Part shown: positions 52,188-61,700 of the stretch, in pieces
Layout: each line of letters opens with the position of its first letter
Numbering within the stretch: position 1 is the first letter of the stretch
Source: Limnochordales bacterium
GTDB taxonomy: Bacteria; Bacillota; Limnochordia; Limnochordales; DUMU01
Length of the DNA: 64,000 nt
Reading direction: 5' to 3'
Assembly (NCBI GenBank): GCA_014896315.1
Contig: JADBKP010000005.1
Coordinates: 62,001-126,000, forward strand
Notes under the pieces: generated by a model
What the model saw: only the letters and a program-made list of their open reading frames with translations
Database searches by the model: none
Told to the model about the DNA's origin: nothing
Made by a program: the position numbers and the translations under genes

Positions 52188-54674
52188 ATGAGAAGAAAAT
52201 TACAAAAGGTTGACCGGCCGGGGCGGCGAATTACCCTGGGGGAAGGGGGTCGCCGTACCGTGAAGCGCCGGTTCAGTCTGCGGGCCGCCAAGCCAGAAAG
52301 GCGCCGGTGGGCGATTGTAGGCGCTCTCCCCATCATGTTTGTGGTTCTCCTCTGGGGCTCGGGAACGCTCTGGCTCAATAGGGGCCCTCTGCCGCAGTTG
52401 CTGGCCGCCACAATAGACGCCAGCCTTAAGGCGCAGCTAGGACCGGGCTACCAGGTAGACACCAGTTTGCCGCGGTTTGTCGCCCCCAACCAGGTTTATG
52501 TAGATAAGATTCGCGTAAGTGCAACTGCCGCGGAAAGCAGTCCTGTTCTGCTGCGGGGGTTGAAAGTTATCTTCCACTGGCGTGTACTGGCAGGCGAAGT
52601 ACTCGGCCGGGTTTGGGACCGCGCCAGGGCAGCGGCCAGTCCGGCAGAGCCTGCCGGCCCTGATCTGGAGGAGGATGATGATAAAGGTTTGGGCGCGTTC
52701 GACGCCCTGCCTGCGTCTATTTCCTCACTCACCATACGGGAGTTAACCCTTGACGTAGCGGAGGTACCTTTTCTCGACGTCAACGGGCAAAAGGGTACGG
52801 GAGCGGAGAGCCCCTCCGGGCCCGGGAATGAGGGTGAGGGAGAAGCAAAAAAGGGGTGGACAGGCTTACTGTTCGACAGTCAGACTCTGGCGAGGTGGCT
52901 GCAAAGCCTTCTCCGGTGGCGGCAGCAGACTCCCGCTAACCTGTCGGTTCAGACGCTGAGATTGTACAGGGAGGGCGAGGAGTTTCTCCACCTGATGGAC
53001 GTCCGGCTGCTGCCGAAAGAAGGCGGGATGGATATCGTGGCGAAAACAGACTGGCGACGGGCAAGGCAACCCGGCTGGCCGGTCCGTGCTCTGGCATCCT
53101 GGAAGATCAGCATCCTGAAACAAGAGCCCCAACTCCCAGAGCAGCAAGATCACAAGCTCCTTCCCCGGCTTGAGATCGAAGGTGAGTTGGCCGGCCCCGG
53201 TGAGATCAGCAACGATAAATGGTCAGTTTCGCTAGAGCAAGCAAGCGTGACCGCTTTCTGGCAGGGCGAGGAACTCTACGTCGACCGGCTACTTCTGGCC
53301 GATGATGAGGCCCGTGTAGTCCTGGAAGGGGTACTGCGCCCGGGCGCAGGCGGTGACTGGCGTAATGCGCGCCTTGTGCTGGCTGTGGAGGCGGACAGAG
53401 TGCGCCTCCCCGAGCAGCTGGAGTTCCTGGCCTCCTACGGCGTGGCGGGGACGGCCGATCTTACAGGAAGGCTGGAGGGCAGCTGGTCTCGTCCTGTACT
53501 TGCGGGCAAGGTGACCGGCAAGACGGGACGCCTGTTTGACCGGCCTTTTCGCGAACTCACCGGCGAAATCCGGGTTGACCGTGAAAGTTTCGTCTTCCAC
53601 GACGCCATAGTGATTGGTGAGGCGTGGGCAGGCTCGGCTCACACCCGCTACTTGCTGGATGGCAAGATCACTTATGCCCGTCCGGAGTCGGGACGCCCGG
53701 CGATCCTGCAGCTGACGGTGTCAACCGAACGGGGGAGAGTGGAGGAGTGGTTGCCTGCCTTCGTTCCCGCTCTTTGTGAGTTACAGGGGCAGGTACGAGG
53801 CTTCTTGCAGGTGAACGGGTTTATGGGGGACCTGGGCGTAAGTGGCGAGCTGGAGCTTGTCGACGGTAGCTTTCGCAATATTCCGTTCGATTCCTTGCGC
53901 GGGCGTTTCAGCTGGCGGCCGGAAAGGTTGCGGTTGGAGAGAGCCGAGTTGCGGTTGGGAACGGTAGCGGTGACTGCCAGCGGCAACGTTGGGCCGGCGG
54001 GTTTGTTGGCCCTGGATGTAACGGGCAGGGGGGTGCCATTGGAGCTCGTCTATGCTGTAGCCGTACCCTCCGATCGCGCCGGGACAGACGCCGGGACAGA
54101 CGTATGGAGCCGGTTGGCGGCCGGCGTCCGGCAGTGGCGGCAGCGCGATCCGGATCTGAGTCATCCGGTGGCTGGCAACGTCAGTCTGAATGGCAGGATT
54201 ACCGGCAGTCTCGTCCGACCGGCACTTGTGGCCACGGTCAGCTCAACCCGGCTGCGAATAGGATCGGTCGAGTTCTCCCGTTCCAGCGGACAGCTATCCT
54301 GGGATGGGGAGGATCTGACTATACCGTTGTTCTACCTGAGCCGTGCAAACGGTGGCATCTACAGCCTGCAGGGCGTGGTACGCGGCCTTCGGCAGGCGCC
54401 CATCCTTGACCTGCAGCTTGAGATCAGCGGTGAACCGGTTCCGGACTTGATCGAGATTCTCGGGGGACCTGCCCGTGATCTCCGCTTCGTCCGGCTCGCC
54501 CTGGCGGAAGGTTGGTTCTATGGCCGGGCTCACCTGGCCGGCTCTCTGACCAAACCGCAGGCTGTGGCCACGTTCTCTCTCGACGAAGGGAAGATCCTGG
54601 GAAGGCCCCTCCAGCTGAGACTGGACCTGAGGTATGCGGATGGGAGGGTTAGAGTGGAGCGCATTAGTCGGTGA
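52188..54674 (+). CDS. TamB/AsmA-like envelope protein
   Basis: An 828-residue protein with one N-terminal transmembrane helix (AIVGALPIMFVVLLWGSGTLWL) after a basic cytoplasmic segment. A long region of beta-strand repeats follows, typical of the AsmA/TamB (repeating-groove) superfamily, for example GVAGTADLTGRLEGSWSRP, GQVRGFLQVNGFMGDLGVSG, GSFRNIPFDSLRGRFSWRPE and GNVSLNGRITGSLVRPAL. These proteins bridge inner and outer membranes in diderms for lipid or protein traffic. The C-terminal DUF490 barrel-interacting domain of TamB is not evident and the protein is shorter. ATG 52188 follows AAAGGAT, 13 bp after the kinase stop. Confidence 0.8.
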   Translation: MRRKLQKVDRPGRRITLGEGGRRTVKRRFSLRAAKPERRRWAIVGALPIMFVVLLWGSGTLWLNRGPLPQLLAATIDASLKAQLGPGYQVDTSLPRFVAPNQVYVDKIRVSATAAESSPVLLRGLKVIFHWRVLAGEVLGRVWDRARAAASPAEPAGPDLEEDDDKGLGAFDALPASISSLTIRELTLDVAEVPFLDVNGQKGTGAESPSGPGNEGEGEAKKGWTGLLFDSQTLARWLQSLLRWRQQTPANLSVQTLRLYREGEEFLHLMDVRLLPKEGGMDIVAKTDWRRARQPGWPVRALASWKISILKQEPQLPEQQDHKLLPRLEIEGELAGPGEISNDKWSVSLEQASVTAFWQGEELYVDRLLLADDEARVVLEGVLRPGAGGDWRNARLVLAVEADRVRLPEQLEFLASYGVAGTADLTGRLEGSWSRPVLAGKVTGKTGRLFDRPFRELTGEIRVDRESFVFHDAIVIGEAWAGSAHTRYLLDGKITYARPESGRPAILQLTVSTERGRVEEWLPAFVPALCELQGQVRGFLQVNGFMGDLGVSGELELVDGSFRNIPFDSLRGRFSWRPERLRLERAELRLGTVAVTASGNVGPAGLLALDVTGRGVPLELVYAVAVPSDRAGTDAGTDVWSRLAAGVRQWRQRDPDLSHPVAGNVSLNGRITGSLVRPALVATVSSTRLRIGSVEFSRSSGQLSWDGEDLTIPLFYLSRANGGIYSLQGVVRGLRQAPILDLQLEISGEPVPDLIEILGGPARDLRFVRLALAEGWFYGRAHLAGSLTKPQAVATFSLDEGKILGRPLQLRLDLRYADGRVRVERISR

Positions 54675-54773
54675 ACCAAATGGTTGTCGCTAGCAACAGT
54701 TGGCCTAAATGCTAAAATTTCCTTCGGGGCTACTGCAACAACCGATTGGATGAGAGGCCGGGGGGGCGGCCGG

Positions 54774-56512
54774 ATGGAGCGGGAGTCCGTGCCTTCACTG
54801 TCTGCTGATTTTGCGTCTGGTCCGCAAGGCGAGAGCGCGTGGGCACTGGTGCAGGCCTTGATTGAGGCATCCGAGGCTCGCGAGCCCCTCGCCCGTGGCC
54901 ATGCAGCTCGGGTCTCGTTCTATGCCGGGCTGATAGGCCGCGCGCTTGGTTTGAATGCGGATCAGGTGCGGGCGCTGGAAGTGACCGGTTTGCTGCACGA
55001 CGTGGGAAAGATTGGCGTCAGTGACAGCATCCTGCGAAATGCCCACGCGCTCAAGCCCGAGGAAGCGCTGCTTTACATGGAGCACGCGGTGATCGGGGCG
55101 TCGATTCTGGAAAAACACCCGTCCTTGCAGGTTCTGGCACCGCTGGTTCGTTGCCACCATGAGTGGTATGCGGGGGGTGGTTTCCCGGACGGACTGGCAG
55201 GGGAAAGCATACCGGTAGGTGCGAGGATTATAGCGATTGCTGACGCTTTTGACCTGTTGACAATGGTCTCGCCTTTTGGCGGACCCCGTCCCTGGCAGGA
55301 GGCTCTCCGTCGTCTGAAAGAGCTGGCCGGTCGCCAGTTCTGGCCGCAGGGGGTGGAAGCCTTATGCCAGCAGGTTGAGGAGGACGCGCGGGCTGGGAAA
55401 GAATACCTGCGGTCACTCACGGGCAGCGTATATGAGCCTCCCGGAATCGTTACGGCAAGCAACATACCTATTAATACTGCCGGTGAATGGCGCCTTTGGG
55501 AGACCGGGGTCGGGCCCCTTGCTCCCGCACACACCAAATCGCTGGTCATCCTCTACCGCGTGGCGACGGCAGTGGGCGCGGTTCTCAATCTGCCGCAGAT
55601 GCTACAGAACGTTGTCGAGATCATCCAGCAGGAGCTCGGGTATGCCGATGTGGCCGTAGTGCTCCTTGAGCCCGCGCAAGGACACCTGACCGTGGCAGCC
55701 GGGGGCGGCGCATATCGTTCGCTGGAGGGCTTCCGCTTCCCCAGCAATGAGGGATTGAGCGGGCAGGCTCTGCGGCAGGGCTCGATGGTCTACGTGCCCG
55801 ACGTCTCGCGCAGTGCGGAGTACCTGCCGCTGACCAACCGGACGCGAGCTGAAGCAGTGATTCCCCTGATCGTTGAAGGGCAGCCGACTGGAGTTCTGGT
55901 GGTGGACAGCCCCCAGGTAGCCGGCATCAAGCCCGATGATCTGCAGGCACTCCGCCTGGTCTCCAATGAACTGGCAACAGCTATTGCCGCAGCCCGCAAG
56001 TACCAGGACGCAGCCACCGCCTCTACCGTTGATGGGCTGACGCAACTGTATAATCACCGGTACTTTTACGACCGGCTCGAGCAGGAGATCGCCCGGGCCT
56101 CCCGTTACAACCACCCGTTGCAGGTGGCAATCCTGGATCTTGATGGGCTTAAGCCTGTCAACGACCGATTCGGCCATCTCACCGGTGACCAGGCTCTACG
56201 GATGATAGCTCAGACTCTACGAGCAAACACCCGGTCCAGCGACGTCCTGGCCCGTTACGGTGGCGACGAATTTGCCATCATCTTTCCGGAGACCTCCCGG
56301 GAGGGAGCCTGGCGGACACTCTGTCGTATCGGCGATGCCCTTGAGCACGGTTCCCTTGAAGTAAACGGGACCACGTAAAGCTGGGCGGTATCAGCTACGG
56401 CCTGGCCAGCTTCCCGGATGAGGCATTGACAGCCCGGGACCTGGTCAACCTGGCGGACCAGCGGATGTATGCGATGAAGCAGGAGAAGGATGCGAACCGT
56501 TCACAGACGTAG
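54774..56512 (+). pseudogene. HD-GYP, GAF and GGDEF signalling protein, frameshifted near the end
   Basis: A cyclic-di-GMP protein with HD-GYP first (LLHDVGKIGV, then CHHEWYAGGGFPDGLAGESI; GFP replaces GYP), a GAF domain (residues about 265-410) and a GGDEF domain with an intact ARYGGDEFAIIFPE. The main frame stops at 56376-56378 after EVNGTT. The missing end of the GGDEF domain continues in the next frame from 56375 (VKLGGISYGLASFPDEALTA, then NLADQRMYAMKQEKDAN) to TAG 56510-56512. One missing base near 56373 would restore it. This is either a real mutation or a sequence error. The start ATG 54774 is provisional. Confidence 0.87.
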
Positions 56513-56535
56513 TGGGCCGACCTGACACCATCACG

Positions 56536-58104
56536 TTACAGTGGGTGTTGCAGCGTGTCGACGGGGGCGAAGTCGTCGGTTAGCAAAGGTGCTCGCTCAA
56601 GCTGCTTCCGATCCGTCCACTCCGGGGATTCCACCAGTGTAGTGGCATAAAGGTGTACATCTTCCTTAATCTCGCCCGTCTCCCGCAAGGAGTGAGCTTT
56701 CTCTACCCATTCCTGCCGGCTCAGGCGGCGGTCGGAGCGGTTGGCAACCAGAATCACGTTCCTTTCCTCCCAATCCCCTTTTCCGTACCAGCCTCCGACC
56801 GGGAAGAGGTAAACCTGGGCAAAGACGGAAGCAAAGGTGCGGGTCATAGCGCGGAGGAGCTGGCTGCGATCCCCGGCCAGAGCACCGATGATGTTGGAGA
56901 CCACGACGCCGTCAGGACTGAGGATGCCGGCCAGCGATTCTACGAACTCCCGGGTGGTGAGGTGGTAGGGAATGGCGTCGGCAAAGTAGGCGTCGACGAC
57001 GATGATGTCGTACGGGCTGGCCTCACCCTGCCGGATCTTCCTTTGTTTTTTCTCCACAAACAAACGCCCGTCCTGAACGGTGATCTTCAGTCGGGGGTCG
57101 GCCGGGAGCTGAAAGAAGCGGCGGGCGACCTTTACCACTTCGGGATCGATCTCGACCACATCGACTTGCTCAAGGCTGGGATAGTCGTGAAGAAAGCGGC
57201 TGGGTGCCGAGCCGCCCCCCAGACCAATGAAGAGGGCGCTGCGCGGCTGCGGGCAGGCGACAACCCCCAGGTGGAGGTAAGAGGTGTAGGCAAAAGCCAT
57301 GCGTAGCGGATCATTCACGTAGATGGCACTCTGATAAGAATTGTCAAAATGCAGATGGCGTACGTCGCCTTCCTGGTCCACTGTGAGGTTGTGGTAGAGA
57401 GTGTCGCGGGAGTAGAGGAGCCTGGCTGTCCCGGGGGCGTGGGGGCCGGCCTGGAGGGGGACAAACCGCCAGGCAAGTATCAGGAGTATGGCCACAAGAA
57501 GGCTGGCCGTGGCCAGGGTCCGACTCATGCGCCGGTGCTGCGCCGCGGCCAGAAAAGTTGCGGCGGCGAGGAGCAGCAGAATCAGCCCGAGCATGTGGAT
57601 GATGTTGCGTACTCCAAGCGCCGGTATGAGGAAAAACGAGGTGATCAGGGTTCCCAGAATGCTGCCGGCGCTGGATATGGCGGAGAGCCGGCCGGCGGTT
57701 CCTCCGATAGTTGTCAGGCTGTGACTGGCCAGCTTAACTGAGTAAGGTGAGATGGCGGCGAGGAGGGTGCTGGGGAGAAAGAAGAAAACCAGCGCGGCGA
57801 TGAGGGAGCCGGCTCGCGGGCCAAGCTCCGCCAGGGAACGGTTGACCGGGACGCTCCAGAGGGGGAGGAAGCCTATCAGCAGACCGGCGGCTGCCAGGAT
57901 TATCCCCATAGCGCTGAGACTGGGCCGGCGATCGGCGATTCGCCCCCCAAGGTAGTAGCCGAGTGTCAGGGCGGTCATGACCACTGTGATCAGGGCTCCC
58001 CATACGTAGATGGACGTACCAAAGGTGGGGGCGAGGAGGCGGCTGCCGATCATCTCCAGGCCCATCAGAACCGCACCGCTGAGAAAGACGATGACGTAGA
58101 GCAA
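56536..58104 (-). CDS. Fused membrane transporter / spermidine synthase-like protein
   Basis: A 522-residue protein. The first half has about seven transmembrane helices (YVIVFLSGAVLMGLEMIGSR, then VWGALITVVMTALTLGYYLG); the second half is a spermidine synthase-like Rossmann domain with ALFIGLGGGSAPSRFLHDYP, VDVVEIDPEVVKVARRFF and IIVVDAYFADAIPYHLTT. The aspartates expected for aminopropyl transfer are only partly conserved, so the substrate is uncertain. The start is TTG 58104 (minus strand) after AAAGGGG. It is convergent with the HD-GYP gene. Confidence 0.88.
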   Translation of the reverse strand: MLYVIVFLSGAVLMGLEMIGSRLLAPTFGTSIYVWGALITVVMTALTLGYYLGGRIADRRPSLSAMGIILAAAGLLIGFLPLWSVPVNRSLAELGPRAGSLIAALVFFFLPSTLLAAISPYSVKLASHSLTTIGGTAGRLSAISSAGSILGTLITSFFLIPALGVRNIIHMLGLILLLLAAATFLAAAQHRRMSRTLATASLLVAILLILAWRFVPLQAGPHAPGTARLLYSRDTLYHNLTVDQEGDVRHLHFDNSYQSAIYVNDPLRMAFAYTSYLHLGVVACPQPRSALFIGLGGGSAPSRFLHDYPSLEQVDVVEIDPEVVKVARRFFQLPADPRLKITVQDGRLFVEKKQRKIRQGEASPYDIIVVDAYFADAIPYHLTTREFVESLAGILSPDGVVVSNIIGALAGDRSQLLRAMTRTFASVFAQVYLFPVGGWYGKGDWEERNVILVANRSDRRLSRQEWVEKAHSLRETGEIKEDVHLYATTLVESPEWTDRKQLERAPLLTDDFAPVDTLQHPL

Positions 58105-58219
58105 AGCTATTCCCCTTTCCCTGCCTCAGGATTCGCCTGAAGGCAGAGAAATCCTGCAGACGGAGTACATGGACCGGCCGGAAGCATCTGTCGACGTTTC
58201 AAGGGAATGACTATGTTTG

Positions 58220-58248
58220 TTCACAATTTGGCCATACATTGGTGTTAT
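58220..58248 (+). promoter_or_regulatory. Possible sigma-A promoter of the HtrA protease
   Basis: TTCACA at 58220-58225 and TGTTAT at 58243-58248 are 17 bases apart in the 250-bp divergent region. Four to five of six bases match at each element. It would give a leader of about 100 bases. Confidence 0.45.
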
Positions 58249-58354
58249 CCTGAGACCGTGACGGAAAACGGGCGCGTAGTGAGCTGAGCATTGTTGCCTG
58301 TTCCCGAAGATCGCAGGTAATGCCGATCAGCAGCGACCAAGGGGGTTTTGGAGT

Positions 58355-59647
58355 ATGCGGAGCGTCAGGCAATGGTTCAGTAAACAGACAGCGGTAGGTG
58401 TCACCATCGCCCTGATTGCTTTCTTCGCCGGTGCGATACTGGTGTCAAAGGGCTATATCCCGGCGCCCATAGATCGCGCTTACACGGAGGGCAGCGCGGA
58501 TGGTGGGGCCGGCGGTTTGGTGGCGGAAGGCGGTTCAGCCGGAGTGAATACGGCCCTCTCCGCTGGCGTGCAGGCTTTGACGAGCAGCGGCATACCGATG
58601 ACGCAGTACACAGTGGCCGATGTGGCCGATAGGGTCTCGCCCTCGGTCGCATATATAGAGGTACGGTACTCGGCCCAGTCGGTGGCCGGGCGGGGACGGG
58701 CTCGCATCACCGATCCCTTTGATGAGTTCTGGCGCTACTTCTTCTTTGGTCCCTCCCAACCCCTAACCGAAGAGATCCAGCCTTCGGTGGGTAGCGGTGT
58801 GGTAGTCAGCTCTGATGGGTATATCCTCACCAACCAGCATGTCGTGGATGTGCCGGCAGGACTCAAGGTGAGCAAGATCTCGGTTACCATTCCCGGTTAC
58901 GATGAACCGCTCGAAGCCGAGCTGGTGGGGGCGGATCGTGAGCTCGATCTGGCAGTCCTGAAGGTGAATCCGAAGCGGCCGCTGCCGCAGGCCCGGTTGG
59001 GTGACTCCGACGCGGTTCGGGTTGGCGAGTGGGTAGTAGCCATTGGTAACCCCTTTGAGCTGGACCACACAGTGACCGTGGGTGTTGTGAGTGCCAAGGA
59101 TCGCGAGTTGGAGATCCCCGACGAGCAGGGGACCGTGCGCAGGTACAAGCAGCTGATGCAGACCGACGCGGCCATCAACCCGGGGAACTCGGGCGGTCCG
59201 CTGGTCAACCTGCGGGGTGAGGTAATCGGCATTAATACCGCCGTTTTGGACTCCAGCGTCGGGCAGGGCATCGGCTTTGCCATCCCGATCAATGCCGCCA
59301 AGAACATGATCAACCAGGTACTAAAGAGCGGCAAGTACGTACGACCCTGGATCGGCATCTCCTACGGCCCCCTTACTGATGAGGTCCGGGAGTACTTCGG
59401 TATTCCCAAGTCGGTAACAGGGGTCATCGTGGGTGAGGTTTATCCCGACAGCCCGGCGGCGAAAGCAGGGCTCAAGAGCGGGGATGTGATCACTGAGGTC
59501 AACCGCAAGAAGATAACCGACCAGGATACTTTCGGTCAGGCGATCGCCAATATGAAACCCGGGGATCGGTTGAGCTTCCTCCTCTGGCGGGACGGCAAGA
59601 TCCAGGTGGCTACGGTAACAGTAGGCGAACGGCCAGCGGATCTCTGA
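58355..59647 (+). CDS. HtrA/DegP-type S1C serine protease
   Basis: Membrane-anchored or periplasmic quality-control protease of 430 residues. An N-terminal hydrophobic anchor (VGVTIALIAFFAGAILVS) is followed by a low-complexity linker, the trypsin-like domain with His in YILTNQHVVD, Asp in RELDLAVLKV and Ser in NPGNSGGPLVNL, and one C-terminal PDZ domain (VIVGEVYPDSPAAKAGLKSG). The catalytic triad is intact. ATG 58355 has AAGGGGG upstream. It neighbours two putative outer-membrane protein genes, consistent with envelope protein quality control. Confidence 0.94.
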   Translation: MRSVRQWFSKQTAVGVTIALIAFFAGAILVSKGYIPAPIDRAYTEGSADGGAGGLVAEGGSAGVNTALSAGVQALTSSGIPMTQYTVADVADRVSPSVAYIEVRYSAQSVAGRGRARITDPFDEFWRYFFFGPSQPLTEEIQPSVGSGVVVSSDGYILTNQHVVDVPAGLKVSKISVTIPGYDEPLEAELVGADRELDLAVLKVNPKRPLPQARLGDSDAVRVGEWVVAIGNPFELDHTVTVGVVSAKDRELEIPDEQGTVRRYKQLMQTDAAINPGNSGGPLVNLRGEVIGINTAVLDSSVGQGIGFAIPINAAKNMINQVLKSGKYVRPWIGISYGPLTDEVREYFGIPKSVTGVIVGEVYPDSPAAKAGLKSGDVITEVNRKKITDQDTFGQAIANMKPGDRLSFLLWRDGKIQVATVTVGERPADL

Positions 59648-59731
59648 CGGGGGACAGCCAGACAGGGTTGAGGTCAACCGCCGTGAGGCGGGGGTTCGGC
59701 CGGCAGGAGAATCAAATAAACTAATACGGCA

Positions 59732-59774
59732 GGCAGCCGGAGTGGTTGAACACTCTCCGGCTGCCTTCGTCTTT
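59732..59774 (+). terminator. Intrinsic terminator after the HtrA gene
   Basis: GGCAGCCGGAG and CTCCGGCTGCC form a perfect 11-bp stem with a 12-base loop, followed by TTCGTCTTT. Clear end of the htrA transcript, 85 bases after its stop. Confidence 0.85.
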
Positions 59775-60402
59775 AGCTACCGAGTGAATGAGGTGGTGGA
59801 CGAGCCGGTGGAGAGGAGGCTTCTGTTCACCCGGATGAGTGACCAGATGCTGCCTGGCGCGGCAAGAGTTTCACCGCTTCTAGCAGCAGGAATACTGAAG
59901 CCCAGCTAGAAATCTTGTAGCGGTCAAACGGACAGGCGAGCCCGAGACCCGGGGTGTCGGAGGTGATGATAGAAACAGGAGGCGGTAGCCTGGCGCAGGG
60001 ACGGGATGACGGATGATCCCGCCCGACCCCCGGGAAGCCGGCAGGTCAAATCGTGGCAAGATTTTGAAAGTTTTTAGAGTTTACCCCGGTAGCGTGAGCC
60101 CTCTTGAGGAAGGAGGTGAACCCGAGTGTGCGGAGGGCAGGCGCGAAAGGGTAAAGGGACGCAGAGCCAGTGGTCGTAGTCGTCGGGAGGAGAAGTGGGA
60201 GAGGAAACAAGGCAACTCTCTGGCCATATCCTCCCGCAATGCAGCAACACTTGTGGCGCTAATCGGCAGCAGTTGAGCTTGGGTTGTTACTCTTCCCCGA
60301 AGCAGCGGACGAAGCAGTATCCAAAGCGCAAACGCTGCGTCCCGTTTCTATATAGCTCGTACATATACCAAGCACTCGCAGCACACATCAAGGGGGATAT
60401 CC
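59775..60402 (+). other. Long non-coding leader upstream of the first barrel gene
   Basis: About 630 bases without a convincing gene. Contents: an inverted repeat around 60041-60070 (TCAAATC with GATTTTGA), a strong Shine-Dalgarno-like element GAGGAAGGAGGTG at 60106-60118 that recurs before the second barrel gene, and an AT-rich stretch with TATATA near 60351 just upstream of the coding start. No clear -35/-10 pair was found. The element at 60106 could serve a tiny leader peptide or be part of a structured RNA. Confidence 0.5.
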
Positions 60403-61623
60403 ATGAAGAAGCTAGCAGCAGTCGTATCCGCAGCTCTCGTTGTGGCCATGGCCGCACCCGTGGTGGTAGCCGGCCCGACGCTGAGCGGTTCTCTCGAAGG
60501 TAAGATCACCTGGAATCAGGGTCAGGATCCTCAGTCTGGAGCCAACCTCGACCTCAAGCTCGGCTTCCAGGCTGGCGACAGGACCAAGGCGGTTCTCGAA
60601 CTCTCCCCGGTCATCGATGACCAGAATGCCTGGGGAGTGGATATCGACAACATCGGCATAACCAAGGCGTATGTCGAGACCCAGGGCCCCTGGTTTAACG
60701 GTGGTCCCGAGGTGACCACCCGGCTGGGTGACCTCGACATCGATTACTCGCCGTATGTTGCTACCATTCACTCCACCGAGGGTAAGACCCGCGGTATCAG
60801 CGTGAGTGGGCTCCGTATAGGTGGGTTTGATGTCGCCGCATTCCATGCCTGGGACAGCAATGCCGGTGCGTCCGAGTACCGTCTGCTGAACGGTCAGGCG
60901 AGCGGTGCTCGGGTCGCTACGCAGATCGCGGGCATCAACCTGGCGGTCACCGGTGTGGTCGAGGGTGAGGACGCGGCCGTGGCTGTGGAAGGCTCGACCC
61001 AGGTACTGCCCAACGTCACGCTGGGTGGTGCGCTGGCGCGGGACTTCGCCCACCGGGCCAACCTGTACCGGGTGAACGCCGCGATCCAGCCGGTCAGCAA
61101 CCTAACTCTGAAGGCCGAGTACGGGCGTGTGCCTTCGATCTATGCTCCGCTCTATGCCTACGAGAATGATGACGACAGCTTCGTCACTCAGACTCGGGGC
61201 AAGGCGGTCATCGGTCTGAACGCCCAGACGCAGCAGGCCGGCTTCAACCTTGGCGCCGGTGTCAAGCTGGCCCGGGCTGAGGGTGCGCGGCAATTCAGCC
61301 GGACTGAGACCACCTTTACCGCCGGCCGCAGCGTCAGCCTCATGGGTATGCCGGTCGAGGCCAACTACACGCTGACCATCGACGGCAACAACCAGATCAA
61401 GCATGAGCTGGCCGGCAAGACCACGCTCAGCCTGGTCCCGCAGCTCCAGAACGTGACCCTCGACGGCAGGGTGACGATGCAGAATAGCGAGCTGACCTAC
61501 GAGGCCAACGCCGGCTACACCGCACCCAACGGTATGACGTTCGGGCTGCACTATGCCAGCCAGGCCACTGACACCTTGCCAGCTGGTCTGAGCGCTGATG
61601 CTGGTCTGAAGGTCGAGTTCTGA
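60403..61623 (+). CDS. Putative outer-membrane beta-barrel protein (porin-like), first copy
   Basis: A 406-residue exported protein. The signal peptide is KKLAAVVSAALVVAMAAPVVVA, cleaved before GPTLSG. The mature part is a succession of alternating-hydrophobicity strands, for example LDLKLGFQAGDRTKAVLEL, LTLKAEYGRV and VTLDGRVTMQNSELTYEANA, and ends LSADAGLKVEF. The terminal Phe in an alternating strand matches the beta-signal of outer-membrane barrels recognised by BamA. No SLH domain, unlike the OmpM of Negativicutes. ATG 60403 has AAGGGGGAT upstream. I do not recognise a specific family. Confidence 0.75.
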   Translation: MKKLAAVVSAALVVAMAAPVVVAGPTLSGSLEGKITWNQGQDPQSGANLDLKLGFQAGDRTKAVLELSPVIDDQNAWGVDIDNIGITKAYVETQGPWFNGGPEVTTRLGDLDIDYSPYVATIHSTEGKTRGISVSGLRIGGFDVAAFHAWDSNAGASEYRLLNGQASGARVATQIAGINLAVTGVVEGEDAAVAVEGSTQVLPNVTLGGALARDFAHRANLYRVNAAIQPVSNLTLKAEYGRVPSIYAPLYAYENDDDSFVTQTRGKAVIGLNAQTQQAGFNLGAGVKLARAEGARQFSRTETTFTAGRSVSLMGMPVEANYTLTIDGNNQIKHELAGKTTLSLVPQLQNVTLDGRVTMQNSELTYEANAGYTAPNGMTFGLHYASQATDTLPAGLSADAGLKVEF

Positions 61624-61645
61624 TCGGCCACCAGAGCAGTAGCGG

Positions 61646-61700
61646 CTGAGCGGATGACCGCTCAGTGTGTGGAAGACCTCCGGGTTTCCCGGGGGTCTTC
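61646..61700 (+). terminator. Double hairpin terminator after the first barrel gene
   Basis: A perfect 8-bp hairpin, CTGAGCGG and CCGCTCAG with a four-base loop (61646-61665), is followed by a 13-bp stem, GAAGACCTCCGGG and CCCGGGGGTCTTC with loop TTT (61672-61700, one G-T pair). The tail TCGTTCTTGT is only moderately T-rich. Confidence 0.8.

Noticed and set aside
60127-60180. Cyclic-di-GMP-I riboswitch, suggested by GGGCA, CGAAAG and GGGACGCAGAGCC in order
   Set aside because: The segments around GAAA cannot pair into the required stem, and the 3' GGTAGCCGGG-like half is absent.
60013-60276. 87-codon frame upstream of the first barrel gene
   Set aside because: Composition is Arg/Gly/Glu-rich as for random GC-rich DNA, there is no ribosome-binding site, and it overlaps the shared leader element.
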